Shown: one piece after another, positions 18,371 to 26,998 of the stretch
How the letters are laid out: each line of letters starts with the position of its first letter
Position numbering within the stretch: the first letter of the stretch is position 1
NCBI RefSeq assembly: GCF_001186155.3
Contig: NZ_CP016540.2
Location: 310,001-374,000, forward strand
Source: Planococcus versutus
GTDB taxonomy: Bacteria; Bacillota; Bacilli; Bacillales_A; Planococcaceae
Direction of reading: 5' to 3'
DNA: 64,000 nt
Notes under the pieces: model-generated
What the model was told of the DNA's origin: nothing
The model's input: the letters and a program-made list of their open reading frames with translations, nothing else
Databases searched by the model: none
Program-made: the position numbers and the translations under genes

Positions 18371-19651
18371 ATGAAAAATATTTTCGGTGGTTTGCAATGG
18401 GCCGTTTTTTTAATCGCTTCTTCTATTGCAGCACCAATCGCAATTGCTAGTATCTTTGAAATGGGCACAACAGATACAGCTTTATTTTTACAACGAACGA
18501 TGTTTGTATTAGGGATTGCTTGTTTAGTACAAGCATTTATTGGACACCGCATGCCAATCAATGAAGGACCTGCTGGTTTATGGTGGGGAATTTTTATTGT
18601 TTACGCAGGGTTAGTTGGAGTTATGTATTCAACTATGGAAGAATCTCTTCAAGCATTGCAAAGCGGTTTGGTGTACAGTGGTATTTTATTTATTGTCTTT
18701 GCTTACACGGGATTGGTGGACAAACTAAAAACACTGTTTACTCCTACGATTACTTTTGTTTACTTGTTGCTCTTGGTGCTTCAAATTTGTGAGTCGATTA
18801 TTGCTGGGTTACTGGGCATTGTTTCAGAAGGAGACCCGGTAGACGTAACCATCTTATTTGGCAGTTTGCTCGTCATCTTATTGACGTTCTTTTTTATGAG
18901 CCACCAAGTGCCCTGGATCAGCCGGTATTCAGTCTTATTTGCAATCGCTGCAGGTTGGTTTATTTTCTGGGTTCTTGGTAAATCATCGAAACCCGCAATT
19001 GTTAGCGAGTCATTAATATCGTTTCCAAAAATACTTGTCTTTGGACCACTAACTTGGGATACTGGCATGTTTGTCACTGCATTGTTTTTAACCGTTTTGT
19101 TGCTGGCTAACATGATGGCATCGATTCGAGTAATGGAAAGTTTGTTGAAAAACGCGTTTTCGATAAAAGTACCTGATCGTGTCAAGCAAGCATCTGCGGC
19201 ATCTGGCATTAATCATATTCTTGCAGGCTTATTTTCTTCAATCGGCCCTGTACCTATTTCAGGAGCAGCAGGATTTGTCAGCGCGACTAAAACGCCTGCG
19301 CTTAGACCTTTTATTTTGGGGGGACTGATTATTGTACTAATTAGCTTTTTTCCTACGCTTATGGCAATTCTTGCTTCATTACCAGTTGCAGTTGCGTATG
19401 CTGTTATTTTTGCATTGTTTACAAAAATGGTGGAAATGGCTTTTGTTGAACTTGAAAATGAAAAAAATCGACAACATTCCTATAAAGTAGCTGCATTTGG
19501 ATTAATGACTGGTATCGGAATTATGTTTATTTCTCCAAAAAGCATGGCGAACTTACCTTCCGTAGTGGCAGCTACTTTATCAAATGGATTAATTACTGGA
19601 ACAATTCTAGCGATTATTGTAGAACAAGTATTATATATCCGTAAAAGGTAA
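18371..19651 (+). CDS. NCS2-type purine/xanthine-uracil permease family protein (YwdJ-like)
   Basis: A 426-residue protein with about 12 membrane helices. The start GGLQWAVFLIASSIAAPIAI fits the NCS2 (uracil/xanthine permease) fold, and the motif VPISGAAGFVSATKT sits where the family's substrate loop is. It is closest in memory to Bacillus YwdJ, a member of unknown substrate. The ATG at 18371 has GGAG about 9 nt upstream; the frame is open further up but that part covers the previous terminator. Nucleobase transport is inferred from the family. Confidence 0.78.
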   Translation: MKNIFGGLQWAVFLIASSIAAPIAIASIFEMGTTDTALFLQRTMFVLGIACLVQAFIGHRMPINEGPAGLWWGIFIVYAGLVGVMYSTMEESLQALQSGLVYSGILFIVFAYTGLVDKLKTLFTPTITFVYLLLLVLQICESIIAGLLGIVSEGDPVDVTILFGSLLVILLTFFFMSHQVPWISRYSVLFAIAAGWFIFWVLGKSSKPAIVSESLISFPKILVFGPLTWDTGMFVTALFLTVLLLANMMASIRVMESLLKNAFSIKVPDRVKQASAASGINHILAGLFSSIGPVPISGAAGFVSATKTPALRPFILGGLIIVLISFFPTLMAILASLPVAVAYAVIFALFTKMVEMAFVELENEKNRQHSYKVAAFGLMTGIGIMFISPKSMANLPSVVAATLSNGLITGTILAIIVEQVLYIRKR

Positions 19652-19654
19652 AGT

Positions 19655-19691
19655 AAAAAGTCGAGTGCATTCATATGCACTCGACTTTTTA
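19655..19691. terminator. Bidirectional terminator between permease and pepF genes
   Basis: Perfect 15-bp stem AAAAGTCGAGTGCAT / ATGCACTCGACTTTT with 4-nt loop, A and T runs on both sides, between two converging genes. Confidence 0.92.
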
Positions 19692-19703
19692 GATAGAAAG
19701 ATG

Positions 19704-21539
19704 TTAGGATTGTGAAATTTCAACGCCATCGGCTTTTTCTATTTCGTCCGTTAAGTAAACCAGTTCGTCAATAAGTTCACCGATATAGCTAATCGTATCA
19801 CGCAAAGGCTGTTCTGTTGTGATATCAACTCCAGCCATTTGCGCGAGTTCTGTTGGCGATTGGGTGCCTCCGGCTTTTAATACTTCGAGCCATTCATCTA
19901 CAGCGGGCTGTCCTTCTGATAGAATTCGTTTGGATACTTGAGTTGAGATAGTCAGTCCTGCACTATACGTGTACGGATATAAGCCCATATAGTAATGAGG
20001 TTGACGCATCCATGTTAACTCAGCACCATCATTTATATCTACAGCATCTCCCCAAAAATCTTCTAAAACGCCTCGCTTAAGCTCATTTAAAATACCAGCA
20101 TTAACGCTTTGTCCAGCATCGATTCGTTTATATACTTTTCGCTGATAAGCGGCTTCAAGTAAGTGGGTGACAAAGTTATGGTAGTAAGTTCTAGCGACAA
20201 TTGATGAAATTACCCATCGTCTGAATTTCAAATCACTCGAATCTTTTAATAAATGATTCGCTACGAGCATCTCATTCATGGTCGAAGGAGCCTCAATAAA
20301 ATAAAGAGAGGGTCTGCCGTTAAAGATGTTCTGTTCTTGGTGAGCGTGGTAAAAATGTCCGGCATGTCCAAGCTCGTGGGCTAATACAAAAACTTCATTC
20401 ATTCGACCCGTCCAAGAAATTAAAATATAAGGGTGGTCTCCATAAGGACTTGAGCAAAAAGCCCCTGTGGATTTTCCTTTGTTTTGCGCAAAATCAATCC
20501 ATCTTTCAGAATAAGAACGATCGACCATTTTAATGTAATCAGGTCCCATAATTGCAAGAGCATCATCTATATATTGTTTGGACTGGGCTACTGTAATTTC
20601 TGGTTCATAGCTTGGATCTAAAGAAATTTTCAAATCAGCAAAAGTCATTTGATCAAGTCCGTGAACTCTTTGTAAAAGTTTCGCATATTTTTGCATATGT
20701 GGCGCAAGTTCACTTGTGATCAAATCAATTTGGCGATCGTAAAGAGAGCGATCTACTTCTTGGTCGAATAATAGATAGTCGAAAATACTAGCATAGCCGC
20801 GTAGGTCAGCAGTGGTTTTTTCTGTTTGTAATTGCATATCATAAGTTTTAGCGGTTGTTTGCTGATATTCTTTGAGTTTCGTTGAAAATGCATCAAAGGC
20901 TGCACGTCGGAGTTTTGTATTGGTTTCTACTTCCCAATCGCCTTCAAAAGAACCGTAGCTCAGCGGATATTTTTGACCATTTACTTCAAAATCTCCGAAG
21001 TTGATATCAGCCATTTTGGTGGTGTTATAGAGGCTGTAAGGTGCGTTAAAAGTCGATGAAAAGGCTGCTAAACTTTTTTCTGCTTCTGGATGCAGTTGAT
21101 AGGGTTTTTGGCGAAGTAAGTTTTTCAAAAATACTCGAAATTCCGTGGATTCTTCCATTGCTTGCTCCAGAGTTTCTGTAGATAAAGAAAGCAGTTCACT
21201 AGTGATGAAGGATAATTGACTACCAATTTTTGCTGCAGTAGCTCCAAATTTACTCGCTTGTAATTGTGCTTTGTCGTTGGTTTGATCCGTGCTTGCTGTT
21301 AAATTAGCATGAGTACTTACTAAAACTAGTTTTTCAGTAAAAAGCATATAATCTGTTAAAACTAAAATGACCATTTTTGAATCATTGATTGTTCCTTTAA
21401 ATTTTTTATTTAAAGCCAGCGCTTGCTTTTCTAGGTTAGTTAACTCTTCATTAAAATCAGTAGAACCATTAAGTAGACTTGATAAATCCCATGTTTCTTC
21501 GACAGGAACAGCTGAACGTGCGGGTAAAATATGGACCAA
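19704..21539 (-). CDS. pepF: M3 family oligoendopeptidase F
   Basis: Zinc metallopeptidase of 611 residues that cleaves short peptides in the cytosol. The zinc motif HELGH is at residues 388-392 in VLAHELGHAGHFYH, with the third ligand Glu downstream in FIEAPSTMNE. N-terminal PepF signature WDLSSLL is present. The TTG start at 21539 has AGGAG 8 nt upstream and gives a typical N-terminus; the frame runs on to 21596 with no ribosome site. Monocistronic, converging on the permease gene. Confidence 0.92.
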   Translation of the reverse strand: MVHILPARSAVPVEETWDLSSLLNGSTDFNEELTNLEKQALALNKKFKGTINDSKMVILVLTDYMLFTEKLVLVSTHANLTASTDQTNDKAQLQASKFGATAAKIGSQLSFITSELLSLSTETLEQAMEESTEFRVFLKNLLRQKPYQLHPEAEKSLAAFSSTFNAPYSLYNTTKMADINFGDFEVNGQKYPLSYGSFEGDWEVETNTKLRRAAFDAFSTKLKEYQQTTAKTYDMQLQTEKTTADLRGYASIFDYLLFDQEVDRSLYDRQIDLITSELAPHMQKYAKLLQRVHGLDQMTFADLKISLDPSYEPEITVAQSKQYIDDALAIMGPDYIKMVDRSYSERWIDFAQNKGKSTGAFCSSPYGDHPYILISWTGRMNEVFVLAHELGHAGHFYHAHQEQNIFNGRPSLYFIEAPSTMNEMLVANHLLKDSSDLKFRRWVISSIVARTYYHNFVTHLLEAAYQRKVYKRIDAGQSVNAGILNELKRGVLEDFWGDAVDINDGAELTWMRQPHYYMGLYPYTYSAGLTISTQVSKRILSEGQPAVDEWLEVLKAGGTQSPTELAQMAGVDITTEQPLRDTISYIGELIDELVYLTDEIEKADGVEISQS

Positions 21540-21650
21540 TTTTATCTCTCCTCTATGTATTACGGATTTTGAACTAATTACCAGTATAATAGGCAAATAT
21601 GAAAATGTAAAAATAAACTATCAGAATTTATTAAAAAATTTTAAAAATAG

Positions 21651-21685
21651 GTTTATTTGTATGGCAAAGGTGGGTACTCTATAAA
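21651..21685 (+). promoter_or_regulatory. Candidate promoter of the structured RNA
   Basis: Two overlapping readings. Sigma-A: TTGTAT at 21657-21662, 17 nt, TATAAA at 21680-21685. Sigma-B: GTTTAT at 21651-21656, 15 nt, GGGTAC at 21672-21677, one mismatch in each box. The sigma-A reading puts the transcript start at about 21692, right at the first base-paired element of the RNA. Confidence 0.5.
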
Positions 21686-21688
21686 TAC

Positions 21689-22125
21689 AAGGCGGAATCA
21701 CCGTCAGAAGAATACGACTGGATTTAATCCAGAATCGCCTTCCGACGAGAAACTGCACAGCCTTGGCGGGAAATTTGCTTTACTGACGATATTTACTCTT
21801 GTCAGGAACCATCGTTATTCGGGTTTCTATCCGGTAAGTGTTTTAAACAGTAAGTCGTAAGTTTTTTGTGGAAGTGCATTTGAAAGCCTGGCTGCAGAAC
21901 CAAAAACTCACAGAGAAGTAGATGTGAACAGAAGTGCCTTACAGGCAAGTGACAGTCAGCGTAACTAAACTGCAATGACGAGAGTTTCGTATTCGTCAGA
22001 AATGTACAGTTTGTAGAAAGAATTTAATAAGATTTTCCGCGTGCAAAAGATCTCTCGGAATTTTCGAGAGAAGGAAAAAGGAAAAGCATAATCCGATGAA
22101 AAGGATTATGCTTTTCCTTTTCGGT
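21689..22125 (+). ncRNA. Candidate structured non-coding RNA (about 430 nt), family not recognised
   Basis: No protein gene with a ribosome site fits this stretch, but it is dense in nested inverted repeats. AAGGCG (21689-21694) pairs with CGCCTT (21736-21741) and encloses hairpin CTGGAT/ATCCAG (21718-21732). Further hairpins: CTGACG/TGTCAG (21783-21805), GGAACC/GGTTTC (21805-21827), TCACA/TGTGA (21908-21927), TGCCT/AGGCA (21935-21947), AAACTG/CAGTTT (21967-22012) enclosing TGACGA/TCGTCA (21976-21998), and TCTCTCG/CGAGAGA (22051-22071). A 19-bp terminator hairpin ends it. The promoter candidate is placed just ahead. Conserved blocks of RNase P, tmRNA, 6S RNA, T-box and the common riboswitches are absent as far as I can judge by eye. 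A leader of the thioesterase gene downstream is possible, but a full terminator lies between. Confidence 0.5.
22076..22125 (+). terminator. Strong terminator ending the structured RNA region
   Basis: Perfect 19-bp stem (22076-22094 with 22103-22121), loop GATGAAAA. The arms contain A-rich and T-rich runs, so it could work in both directions. Confidence 0.85.
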
Positions 22126-22227
22126 TTTGAAAAATCAGTTTTTTTAGTGTAGGCTACAAGTATAGACTTTCATAAAAAATGGAGTTTATGTAACATATGA
22201 AATAAAACAACCAAAGGGGAATGGGCT

Positions 22228-22707
22228 ATGAAAAACCAATCGGAAATCGCAATACAAGATGAATATGCGGATAGTTTTGCTTGGTGTTATGGTTGTGGTC
22301 GATTAAATAAAGAAGGACATCATTTCCGTACCATGTGGAATGGAGAAAAAACAGTTACGTTATATAAACCAAAAGAAGCACACACCGCTATTCCAGGATT
22401 TGTTTATGGTGGACTGATCGCTTCGTTTGTTGATTGTCATGGAACGGGTTCAGCGTCTTTAGCGCTTCACCGAAAAAACGGTTTCGAACCAGGTAGTGGG
22501 AAAGAGCCACCGCGATTTGTAACAGCTTCTTTGCATGTGGATTATGTAAAACCTACACCTCAAGGTATTGCATTAAAAGCAATAGGTGTTATTGAAGAAA
22601 TTCATCCGAAGAAATTCAAAGTAAAGACAGAAGTCTACGCGGGTGATACGCTGTGTGCAACAGGTGAAGTAGTGGCAGTAGTTATGCCAGCTTCTTTTGC
22701 TAAATAA
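22228..22707 (+). CDS. PaaI-type hotdog thioesterase family protein
   Basis: A 159-residue hotdog-fold protein. The segment AIPGFVYGGLIASFVDCHGTGS is the catalytic helix of PaaI-type acyl-CoA thioesterases, followed by the strands ASLHVDYVKPTPQG and VIEEIHPKKFKVKTEV. A CYGCG motif near residue 20 is common in this subfamily. AAGGGGAATGGGCT precedes the ATG. Likely cytosolic acyl-CoA hydrolysis; the substrate is unknown. Confidence 0.85.
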   Translation: MKNQSEIAIQDEYADSFAWCYGCGRLNKEGHHFRTMWNGEKTVTLYKPKEAHTAIPGFVYGGLIASFVDCHGTGSASLALHRKNGFEPGSGKEPPRFVTASLHVDYVKPTPQGIALKAIGVIEEIHPKKFKVKTEVYAGDTLCATGEVVAVVMPASFAK

Positions 22708-22739
22708 CTAGTATGAGCTTATAGAAGGAGTGCTTGAAG

Positions 22740-22940
22740 ATGGTGGAAGATAAAAAAAAACAAGAACAGGTTGAGCAGCCAAAAATTGTAGATACAGATG
22801 AAGTTGAAAAAGGTGAGTCTGTAGAAACGGAGTCAAAGTTCGATAAAATTTATAGCAATGTGGCATCTAATCGATATGAAAATCTTCGGACGAGTTACAT
22901 TGAAATTAAAGCAAAAGAATTACGAAAGCGTAAAAAATAA
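22740..22940 (+). CDS. Small charged hypothetical protein
   Basis: 66 residues, acidic first half (Glu/Gln/Asp-rich) and a basic tail ending KELRKRKK. No signal peptide or membrane helix and no family recognised. ATG at 22740 has AAGGAG 9 nt upstream; an in-frame TTG at 22734 is too close to it. It follows the thioesterase gene by 32 nt, before a terminator, so it is probably cotranscribed. Confidence 0.65.
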   Translation: MVEDKKKQEQVEQPKIVDTDEVEKGESVETESKFDKIYSNVASNRYENLRTSYIEIKAKELRKRKK

Positions 22941-22977
22941 GAGCACCAGTGCTTATGCACTTGCGCTCTTATTTTTT
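22939..22977. terminator. Bidirectional terminator
   Basis: Stem AAGAGC..CAGTGC / GCACTTG..GCTCTT with T7 on the + strand, between the converging small genes. Confidence 0.85.
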
Positions 22978-23265
22978 TGGGAGTTTTTCGATTGCCTGTG
23001 AAACCACAAACGCTAACTCGTCATTTCCAAAAGATTGAAGGATATCCAATAATGTATCGTGATCAATATCGAGTATTTCTGTATCTGCTTGTTCAATCGC
23101 ATCGATTAAGACAGCACTTTGCAATTGATCGGGATATGCTCGTTGATAAAGAATAGCAGGATCTAATTGATGGTTTGTGCACCATTGAACAAAAAGTTGA
23201 ATCATAATTTGTTCATCCTGTTGATACTTTTTAATGATGTACTCATCTCTATTTTCGTTATCCAT
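22969..23265 (-). CDS. Hypothetical cytosolic protein
   Basis: 98 residues, acidic and helical, without signal or membrane segment. The start MDNENRDEYIIKKYQQDEQ has GGAGG 9 nt upstream at 23265; the open frame to 23331 lacks a ribosome site. I do not recognise the family. It is divergent from the 225-residue hypothetical gene at 23395. Confidence 0.65.
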   Translation of the reverse strand: MDNENRDEYIIKKYQQDEQIMIQLFVQWCTNHQLDPAILYQRAYPDQLQSAVLIDAIEQADTEILDIDHDTLLDILQSFGNDELAFVVSQAIEKLPKK

Positions 23266-23394
23266 AGATAAACGCCTCCTGCAGTAATAGTTTGGTGGTA
23301 GTAGCATACCAAAAAAATGGGGTACTTGCATGGACTTCTGGTTGTTTTTCCTCTAGAATAAAGGCAAGGCAATGACAGTATCGGAGGGTAAATG

Positions 23395-24072
23395 ATGAAA
23401 TTATTACAAGTACGAAAAGGACAGTTTGTTTATTACAAAAATGAGTTACACAAAGTATATTCTGTAAAACCATTGGCTAAAAAGTCGGTATTGATGTTCC
23501 GTGTGAAAGATATGGAGCAAGTAGATGCTAAAGCTGAGGAAATTACCTTCTACAAACCCAAGCACATGGATTGCTTCTTGTTTTTCGGATCTAAGTATAC
23601 TTTACTTGAGAAACAACCAGCCGAAGAAGGCGGGTATATTCTGATTACTAAACCAGATCCAGACTATATGGACCATTACTCATTGAACGAATTCGAAAAA
23701 GTGGAGTCTGTTGAAGGTAATAATGTAATTACAACACGTCAAAACACTGTTAAATCAAAAGAGTTTCTAGTAATGGCACCAGGTGAAATATCAGGTAGCA
23801 ACGACATTGCTTACTTTAAAATAGCGGATGTTCCAGCAGAACAGCTGGAAGAAGATGCTAAGTTGGAAGAAGTACTGCGTGAGAAAAACGCAATCCGCCC
23901 TTCAATTGGCGATGTTTACTTAAACTTAGATAATACAGGAACAGCAATGGTAGTAGCGATTTTTGGTGAAGAAGTGACTTTAGGTACAGGAGACCGACTT
24001 ACTTTCCACCAGCTCTATAAAGCAGATAACTGGAGCTACTTATACAATGTTGCTGACGGTGATTTCAGATAA
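23395..24072 (+). CDS. Hypothetical protein
   Basis: A 225-residue soluble protein, no signal peptide. It seems to be built of beta-rich segments, with RKGQFVYYKNELHKVYSVKP at the start (KOW/Tudor-like look, my impression only) and a second similar strand set near IGDVYLNLDNTGTAMVVAIF. No family named. GGAGGG lies 6-7 nt before the ATG at 23395 and 3-4 nt before one at 23392. Single gene with a terminator behind it. Confidence 0.7.
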   Translation: MKLLQVRKGQFVYYKNELHKVYSVKPLAKKSVLMFRVKDMEQVDAKAEEITFYKPKHMDCFLFFGSKYTLLEKQPAEEGGYILITKPDPDYMDHYSLNEFEKVESVEGNNVITTRQNTVKSKEFLVMAPGEISGSNDIAYFKIADVPAEQLEEDAKLEEVLREKNAIRPSIGDVYLNLDNTGTAMVVAIFGEEVTLGTGDRLTFHQLYKADNWSYLYNVADGDFR

Positions 24073-24077
24073 TCATG

Positions 24078-24106
24078 AAAAAGACGACCTATGGGTCGTC
24101 TTTTTT
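24078..24106. terminator. Terminator, probably bidirectional
   Basis: AAGACGACC / GGTCGTCTT stem of 9 bp with A and T runs, between the converging hypothetical and GNAT genes. Confidence 0.88.
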
Positions 24107-24151
24107 GATTCCATTTCTTAAAAGATGCTGCTTTTACGAATTTCACATGAC

Positions 24152-24421
24152 TCATGTGTTTAATACATCGTGTAATTCAGGTGTTTTGTTAATAATGCTA
24201 GCTGCAAAAGGACATTCAGGGTTAATTTTTTTGTTTTCGCTACGTGCATATTCAACAATTTGCTCGACTAATTTTTTGCCGATGCCTTGCCCTTCAAGTT
24301 TTGAAGAAACTTCAGTATGGTCGACAGTTAATACATCATCGTTTGATGTATAGCTAAGAAATGCTAGCTCTTCAGCATTTTCTGAAACTGAGATTTTATT
24401 GTCTTTATGTGTGAAATCCAT
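24152..24421 (-). CDS. Small GNAT-family N-acetyltransferase (YjdJ/YidJ type)
   Basis: An 89-residue minimal GNAT protein. The acetyl-CoA loop reads EGQGIGKKLVEQIVEYAR, preceded by VDHTEVSSKL, and the end CPFAASIINKTPELHDV is typical of the short YjdJ-type group. GAGGGG is 8 nt before the ATG. The acceptor substrate is unknown. It is divergent from the catalase-like gene. Confidence 0.82.
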   Translation of the reverse strand: MDFTHKDNKISVSENAEELAFLSYTSNDDVLTVDHTEVSSKLEGQGIGKKLVEQIVEYARSENKKINPECPFAASIINKTPELHDVLNT

Positions 24422-24577
24422 TTTGAATCCCCTCTCTAATTTGAGTTACTTTGTCTTTTCTTGTATTCCCATTATTACTATAGCTAGTCAACCATTCACA
24501 AAGTTTTTAGTTATTTGTTACCGCAGAGTAGTTAAAAGTGAAAAATGGGGTATGACAAAGAACAAGAGGTGATGATA

Positions 24578-25483
24578 ATGGAACAATTAGCAAAAAAAAC
24601 GATTGATCAGATTGAAAAAGTATTTGATATTCCTTCTGGATACCGGAGAGCACATGCGAGAGGAAAGAGTTATAAAGCAAAGTTTACCGCTACCGGTTCA
24701 GCTGAACAGTTTACCATCGCTTCGCATTTTCAAAAAGGAGAGACTAGAGCGTTTGTACGGTTTTCACATTTTTCTCCAGACCCGATGTGGACCGATGCAA
24801 TGTCTCCAGTTAAAGGAATGGCTGTCCAATTTCATTTATCAGACGGTAGAACGACGAACATTGTTGGAGTTACTTCTCCGATTTTCTTTGCTAAAACACC
24901 TGAAATCTTTAGTGAGATGATTGGCGTTGTGAAATCGTTTAAAAAAGGCAAACCGAATTTAAAAGAATTAGGTAGTTTGTTAATGGATTATCCTGAAAGC
25001 GGTGCAATGATAAAAAATATCCGAAAAATGCAAGCTCCTTCTAGTTTTACGACAGGACAGTATCATGCGATTCATGTTTTTTATTTTATAAATCAACAAG
25101 GACAGAGACAACCGATTAAATATGTGTGGGAACCCGAAACAGTCGCTACTTTATCTCCTTTAGATGTGGTTAAACTGCCTATTGGATCTTTTGAAGCAGA
25201 TTTGGAAGACAGAATGGCAGAAGGATCGGTGAATTTCAGGCTAGATGTCATCTTGGGACAACCTAATGACCCTACAGATGATCCGACAGTAGAGTGGCCA
25301 CAAGATCGTGAACGACTCACAATAGGCTCTTTAACGCTTACAGAAGAAGCTGCAGAAATAGATAAAATTGTTTTTGATCCAACATGTGTAACTCAAGGAA
25401 TTGAGTGCTCAGAAGATCGAATTTTAAACTTTCGTCATCATGCATACCAAATTTCTCATCAACGACGAATGTTAGAAAGTTAA
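24578..25483 (+). CDS. Catalase-related heme peroxidase (SrpA-like)
   Basis: A small catalase-fold protein of 301 residues, far shorter than true catalases. The distal His is in AHARG near residue 27, and FVRFSHFSPDP follows as in the catalase core. Near the C-terminus the heme-proximal region reads FRHHAYQISHQRR, with a Tyr and Arg at the usual places. The family works as heme peroxidases using organic donors. ATG at 24578 is 6 nt from AGAGGTG; the frame is open to 24545 with no good ribosome site. Single gene, terminator behind. Confidence 0.82.
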   Translation: MEQLAKKTIDQIEKVFDIPSGYRRAHARGKSYKAKFTATGSAEQFTIASHFQKGETRAFVRFSHFSPDPMWTDAMSPVKGMAVQFHLSDGRTTNIVGVTSPIFFAKTPEIFSEMIGVVKSFKKGKPNLKELGSLLMDYPESGAMIKNIRKMQAPSSFTTGQYHAIHVFYFINQQGQRQPIKYVWEPETVATLSPLDVVKLPIGSFEADLEDRMAEGSVNFRLDVILGQPNDPTDDPTVEWPQDRERLTIGSLTLTEEAAEIDKIVFDPTCVTQGIECSEDRILNFRHHAYQISHQRRMLES

Positions 25484-25519
25484 AAAACACAGCTCCGAAA
25501 AAAAGAGCTGTGTTTTTTT
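25482..25519. terminator. Bidirectional terminator
   Basis: 14-bp stem AAAAAACACAGCTC / GAGCTGTGTTTTTT, shared by the catalase-like and the glutamate dehydrogenase genes, which converge. Confidence 0.9.
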
Positions 25520-26891
25520 AATAAAGTTTTCCTTGACGATACAATACGGTTGATAAGCGTTGAACAGCGTGTATAAAACAATTTTGACGCAGTGCAAATG
25601 GATCTCCGTAATATTGCGGCAACATCATGTCCATTGTTTCCTTCATTTTGTCTATCAATAAACGATAAACTTCGGCTTCATCATAAAATTGGGTTTCACG
25701 ACCCTGTAACCATTCAAAGTAAGAAACAATAACGCCACCAGCATTTGCTAGAATGTCGGGAATGATAACTACCCCTTGTTCACTCAAGTATTGATCAGCT
25801 TCTGGTGCGGTAGGTGCATTTGCGCCTTCAATGATAATGCGGGCCTGGACGTCTTTCATATTATCTTCTCGAATTTGATTTTCTAGCGCTGCAAGAAGTA
25901 GAACGTCGACAGGCAACGTAACGAGACTGTCTCGTTCTTTAACATCAGCCTTAATAGTGGCATTTTGCAGTTGCTCTTCAGTTGAAGGTAAATCCCCTCG
26001 ATGTGTTTTGGCAAATTCGGCTAGTGCGGGTATATCCAATCCGTCTTCGTTATATAGAGTGACGTTACGGTCACTGACAGCCACAATTTTGTGATTGATC
26101 AAATGACAATGGAAGGCTTCAAGAGCTGCAACGGAGCCCACATTTCCGAATCCTTGGACAGCCATTTTCAGTGGACGGTCGTACAGCTCTAGTGTCGTTT
26201 TTGCAAAAGGATTGTCGCTATTGGCAAGCATTTGCTTGTTAGCCTTCACATAATCATAAAGCAAGTAGCGAAAAGTAAAGTATACACCTTTACCGGTTGC
26301 TTCGCGTCTGCCAAGAGAGCCACCATTTACAACACTTTTACCAGTAAAACTTCCTAAGTATGGGGTGCCGTCATTGATTTCCTTGTATGCTGCCATCATC
26401 CAATCCATTTCTCGTTCTCCTGAACCCATATCCGGTGCAGGAATGTCTTTATCAGGACCGATAACATCCGCAAAATAACGAACATACTCTCTAGAAATAA
26501 GATGTAATTCTTTTTCTGAGTAATTCCGTGGATTGATAACGATCCCACCTTTGCCCCCACCAAATGGTACTTGGTGAAGTGCATTTTTTAAAGTCATCAA
26601 AAAAGCAAGGTTGATGATTTCATCTTCATTGACGCTTTCGTGAAAACGAATTCCCCCTTTATAAGGACCCATTGCATTATTGTGTTGTGCACGGTAAGAA
26701 GGGATTCGCACCACACTTCCATCATCCAAAGGAATTCTCAGAAATGACTTATGGATATTGTCGGGTGTGGAAAGAATGGCACTTAGTGAAGTAAATGCCT
26801 GTCTGCGATTTTCTAGGTCGGGTAAAAAAGAGTCATTTTCTAGTAAGGCATCTAATGATTCCTGTATGACTTTTTGAGTTTCTGTCTGCAT
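25518..26891 (-). CDS. Glu/Leu/Phe/Val dehydrogenase (NAD-dependent glutamate dehydrogenase type)
   Basis: 457 residues. Catalyses oxidative deamination of an amino acid, most likely glutamate to 2-oxoglutarate, in the cytosol. Substrate site: GPYKGGIRFHESVNEDEI and the catalytic Lys in PFGGGKGGIV; APDMGSGEREMDWMM follows; the nucleotide fold has VQGFGNVGS. Start at 26891 with GGAGGTG 8 nt upstream. The region just before the gene reads GATTAA-N13-GGGTAT, which could be a sigma-B type promoter, but TATAGG/GATAAT boxes overlap it. GudB/RocG-like by length and motifs; substrate not proven. Confidence 0.88.
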   Translation of the reverse strand: MQTETQKVIQESLDALLENDSFLPDLENRRQAFTSLSAILSTPDNIHKSFLRIPLDDGSVVRIPSYRAQHNNAMGPYKGGIRFHESVNEDEIINLAFLMTLKNALHQVPFGGGKGGIVINPRNYSEKELHLISREYVRYFADVIGPDKDIPAPDMGSGEREMDWMMAAYKEINDGTPYLGSFTGKSVVNGGSLGRREATGKGVYFTFRYLLYDYVKANKQMLANSDNPFAKTTLELYDRPLKMAVQGFGNVGSVAALEAFHCHLINHKIVAVSDRNVTLYNEDGLDIPALAEFAKTHRGDLPSTEEQLQNATIKADVKERDSLVTLPVDVLLLAALENQIREDNMKDVQARIIIEGANAPTAPEADQYLSEQGVVIIPDILANAGGVIVSYFEWLQGRETQFYDEAEVYRLLIDKMKETMDMMLPQYYGDPFALRQNCFIHAVQRLSTVLYRQGKLY

Positions 26892-26956
26892 GACTAGAAC
26901 ACCTCCGAATATATAGTTTATTATCCTATACCCCAACCTTCTTGATTTAATCAATA

Positions 26957-26998
26957 AAAAAAGTCGTCTTCGAGAGTGTTTCTCAAAGACGACTTTTC
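26957..26998 (-). terminator. Terminator of the BCCT transporter gene
   Basis: 10-bp stem AAGACGACTT / AAGTCGTCTT plus an inner GAGA/TCTC, flanked by A and T runs. It separates the BCCT gene from the downstream glutamate dehydrogenase gene on the same strand. Confidence 0.85.

Noticed and set aside
18781..19209. Long antisense frame (142 codons) inside the NCS2 permease gene
   Set aside because: The sense frame is a clear membrane transporter; the antisense frame is a codon-bias shadow with no ribosome site.
21657..21860. A 67-codon frame inside the candidate RNA
   Set aside because: No ribosome site, composition without domain look, and it crosses several hairpins; the stretch is better explained as RNA.
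21689..22125. Known RNA classes (RNase P, tmRNA, 6S, SRP RNA, T-box, lysine, cobalamin, SAM, c-di-GMP riboswitches)
   Set aside because: Their invariant blocks, as I remember them, are absent, for example the T-box GGTGGNACCGCG or the tmRNA tag frame. A cmscan is needed to be sure.
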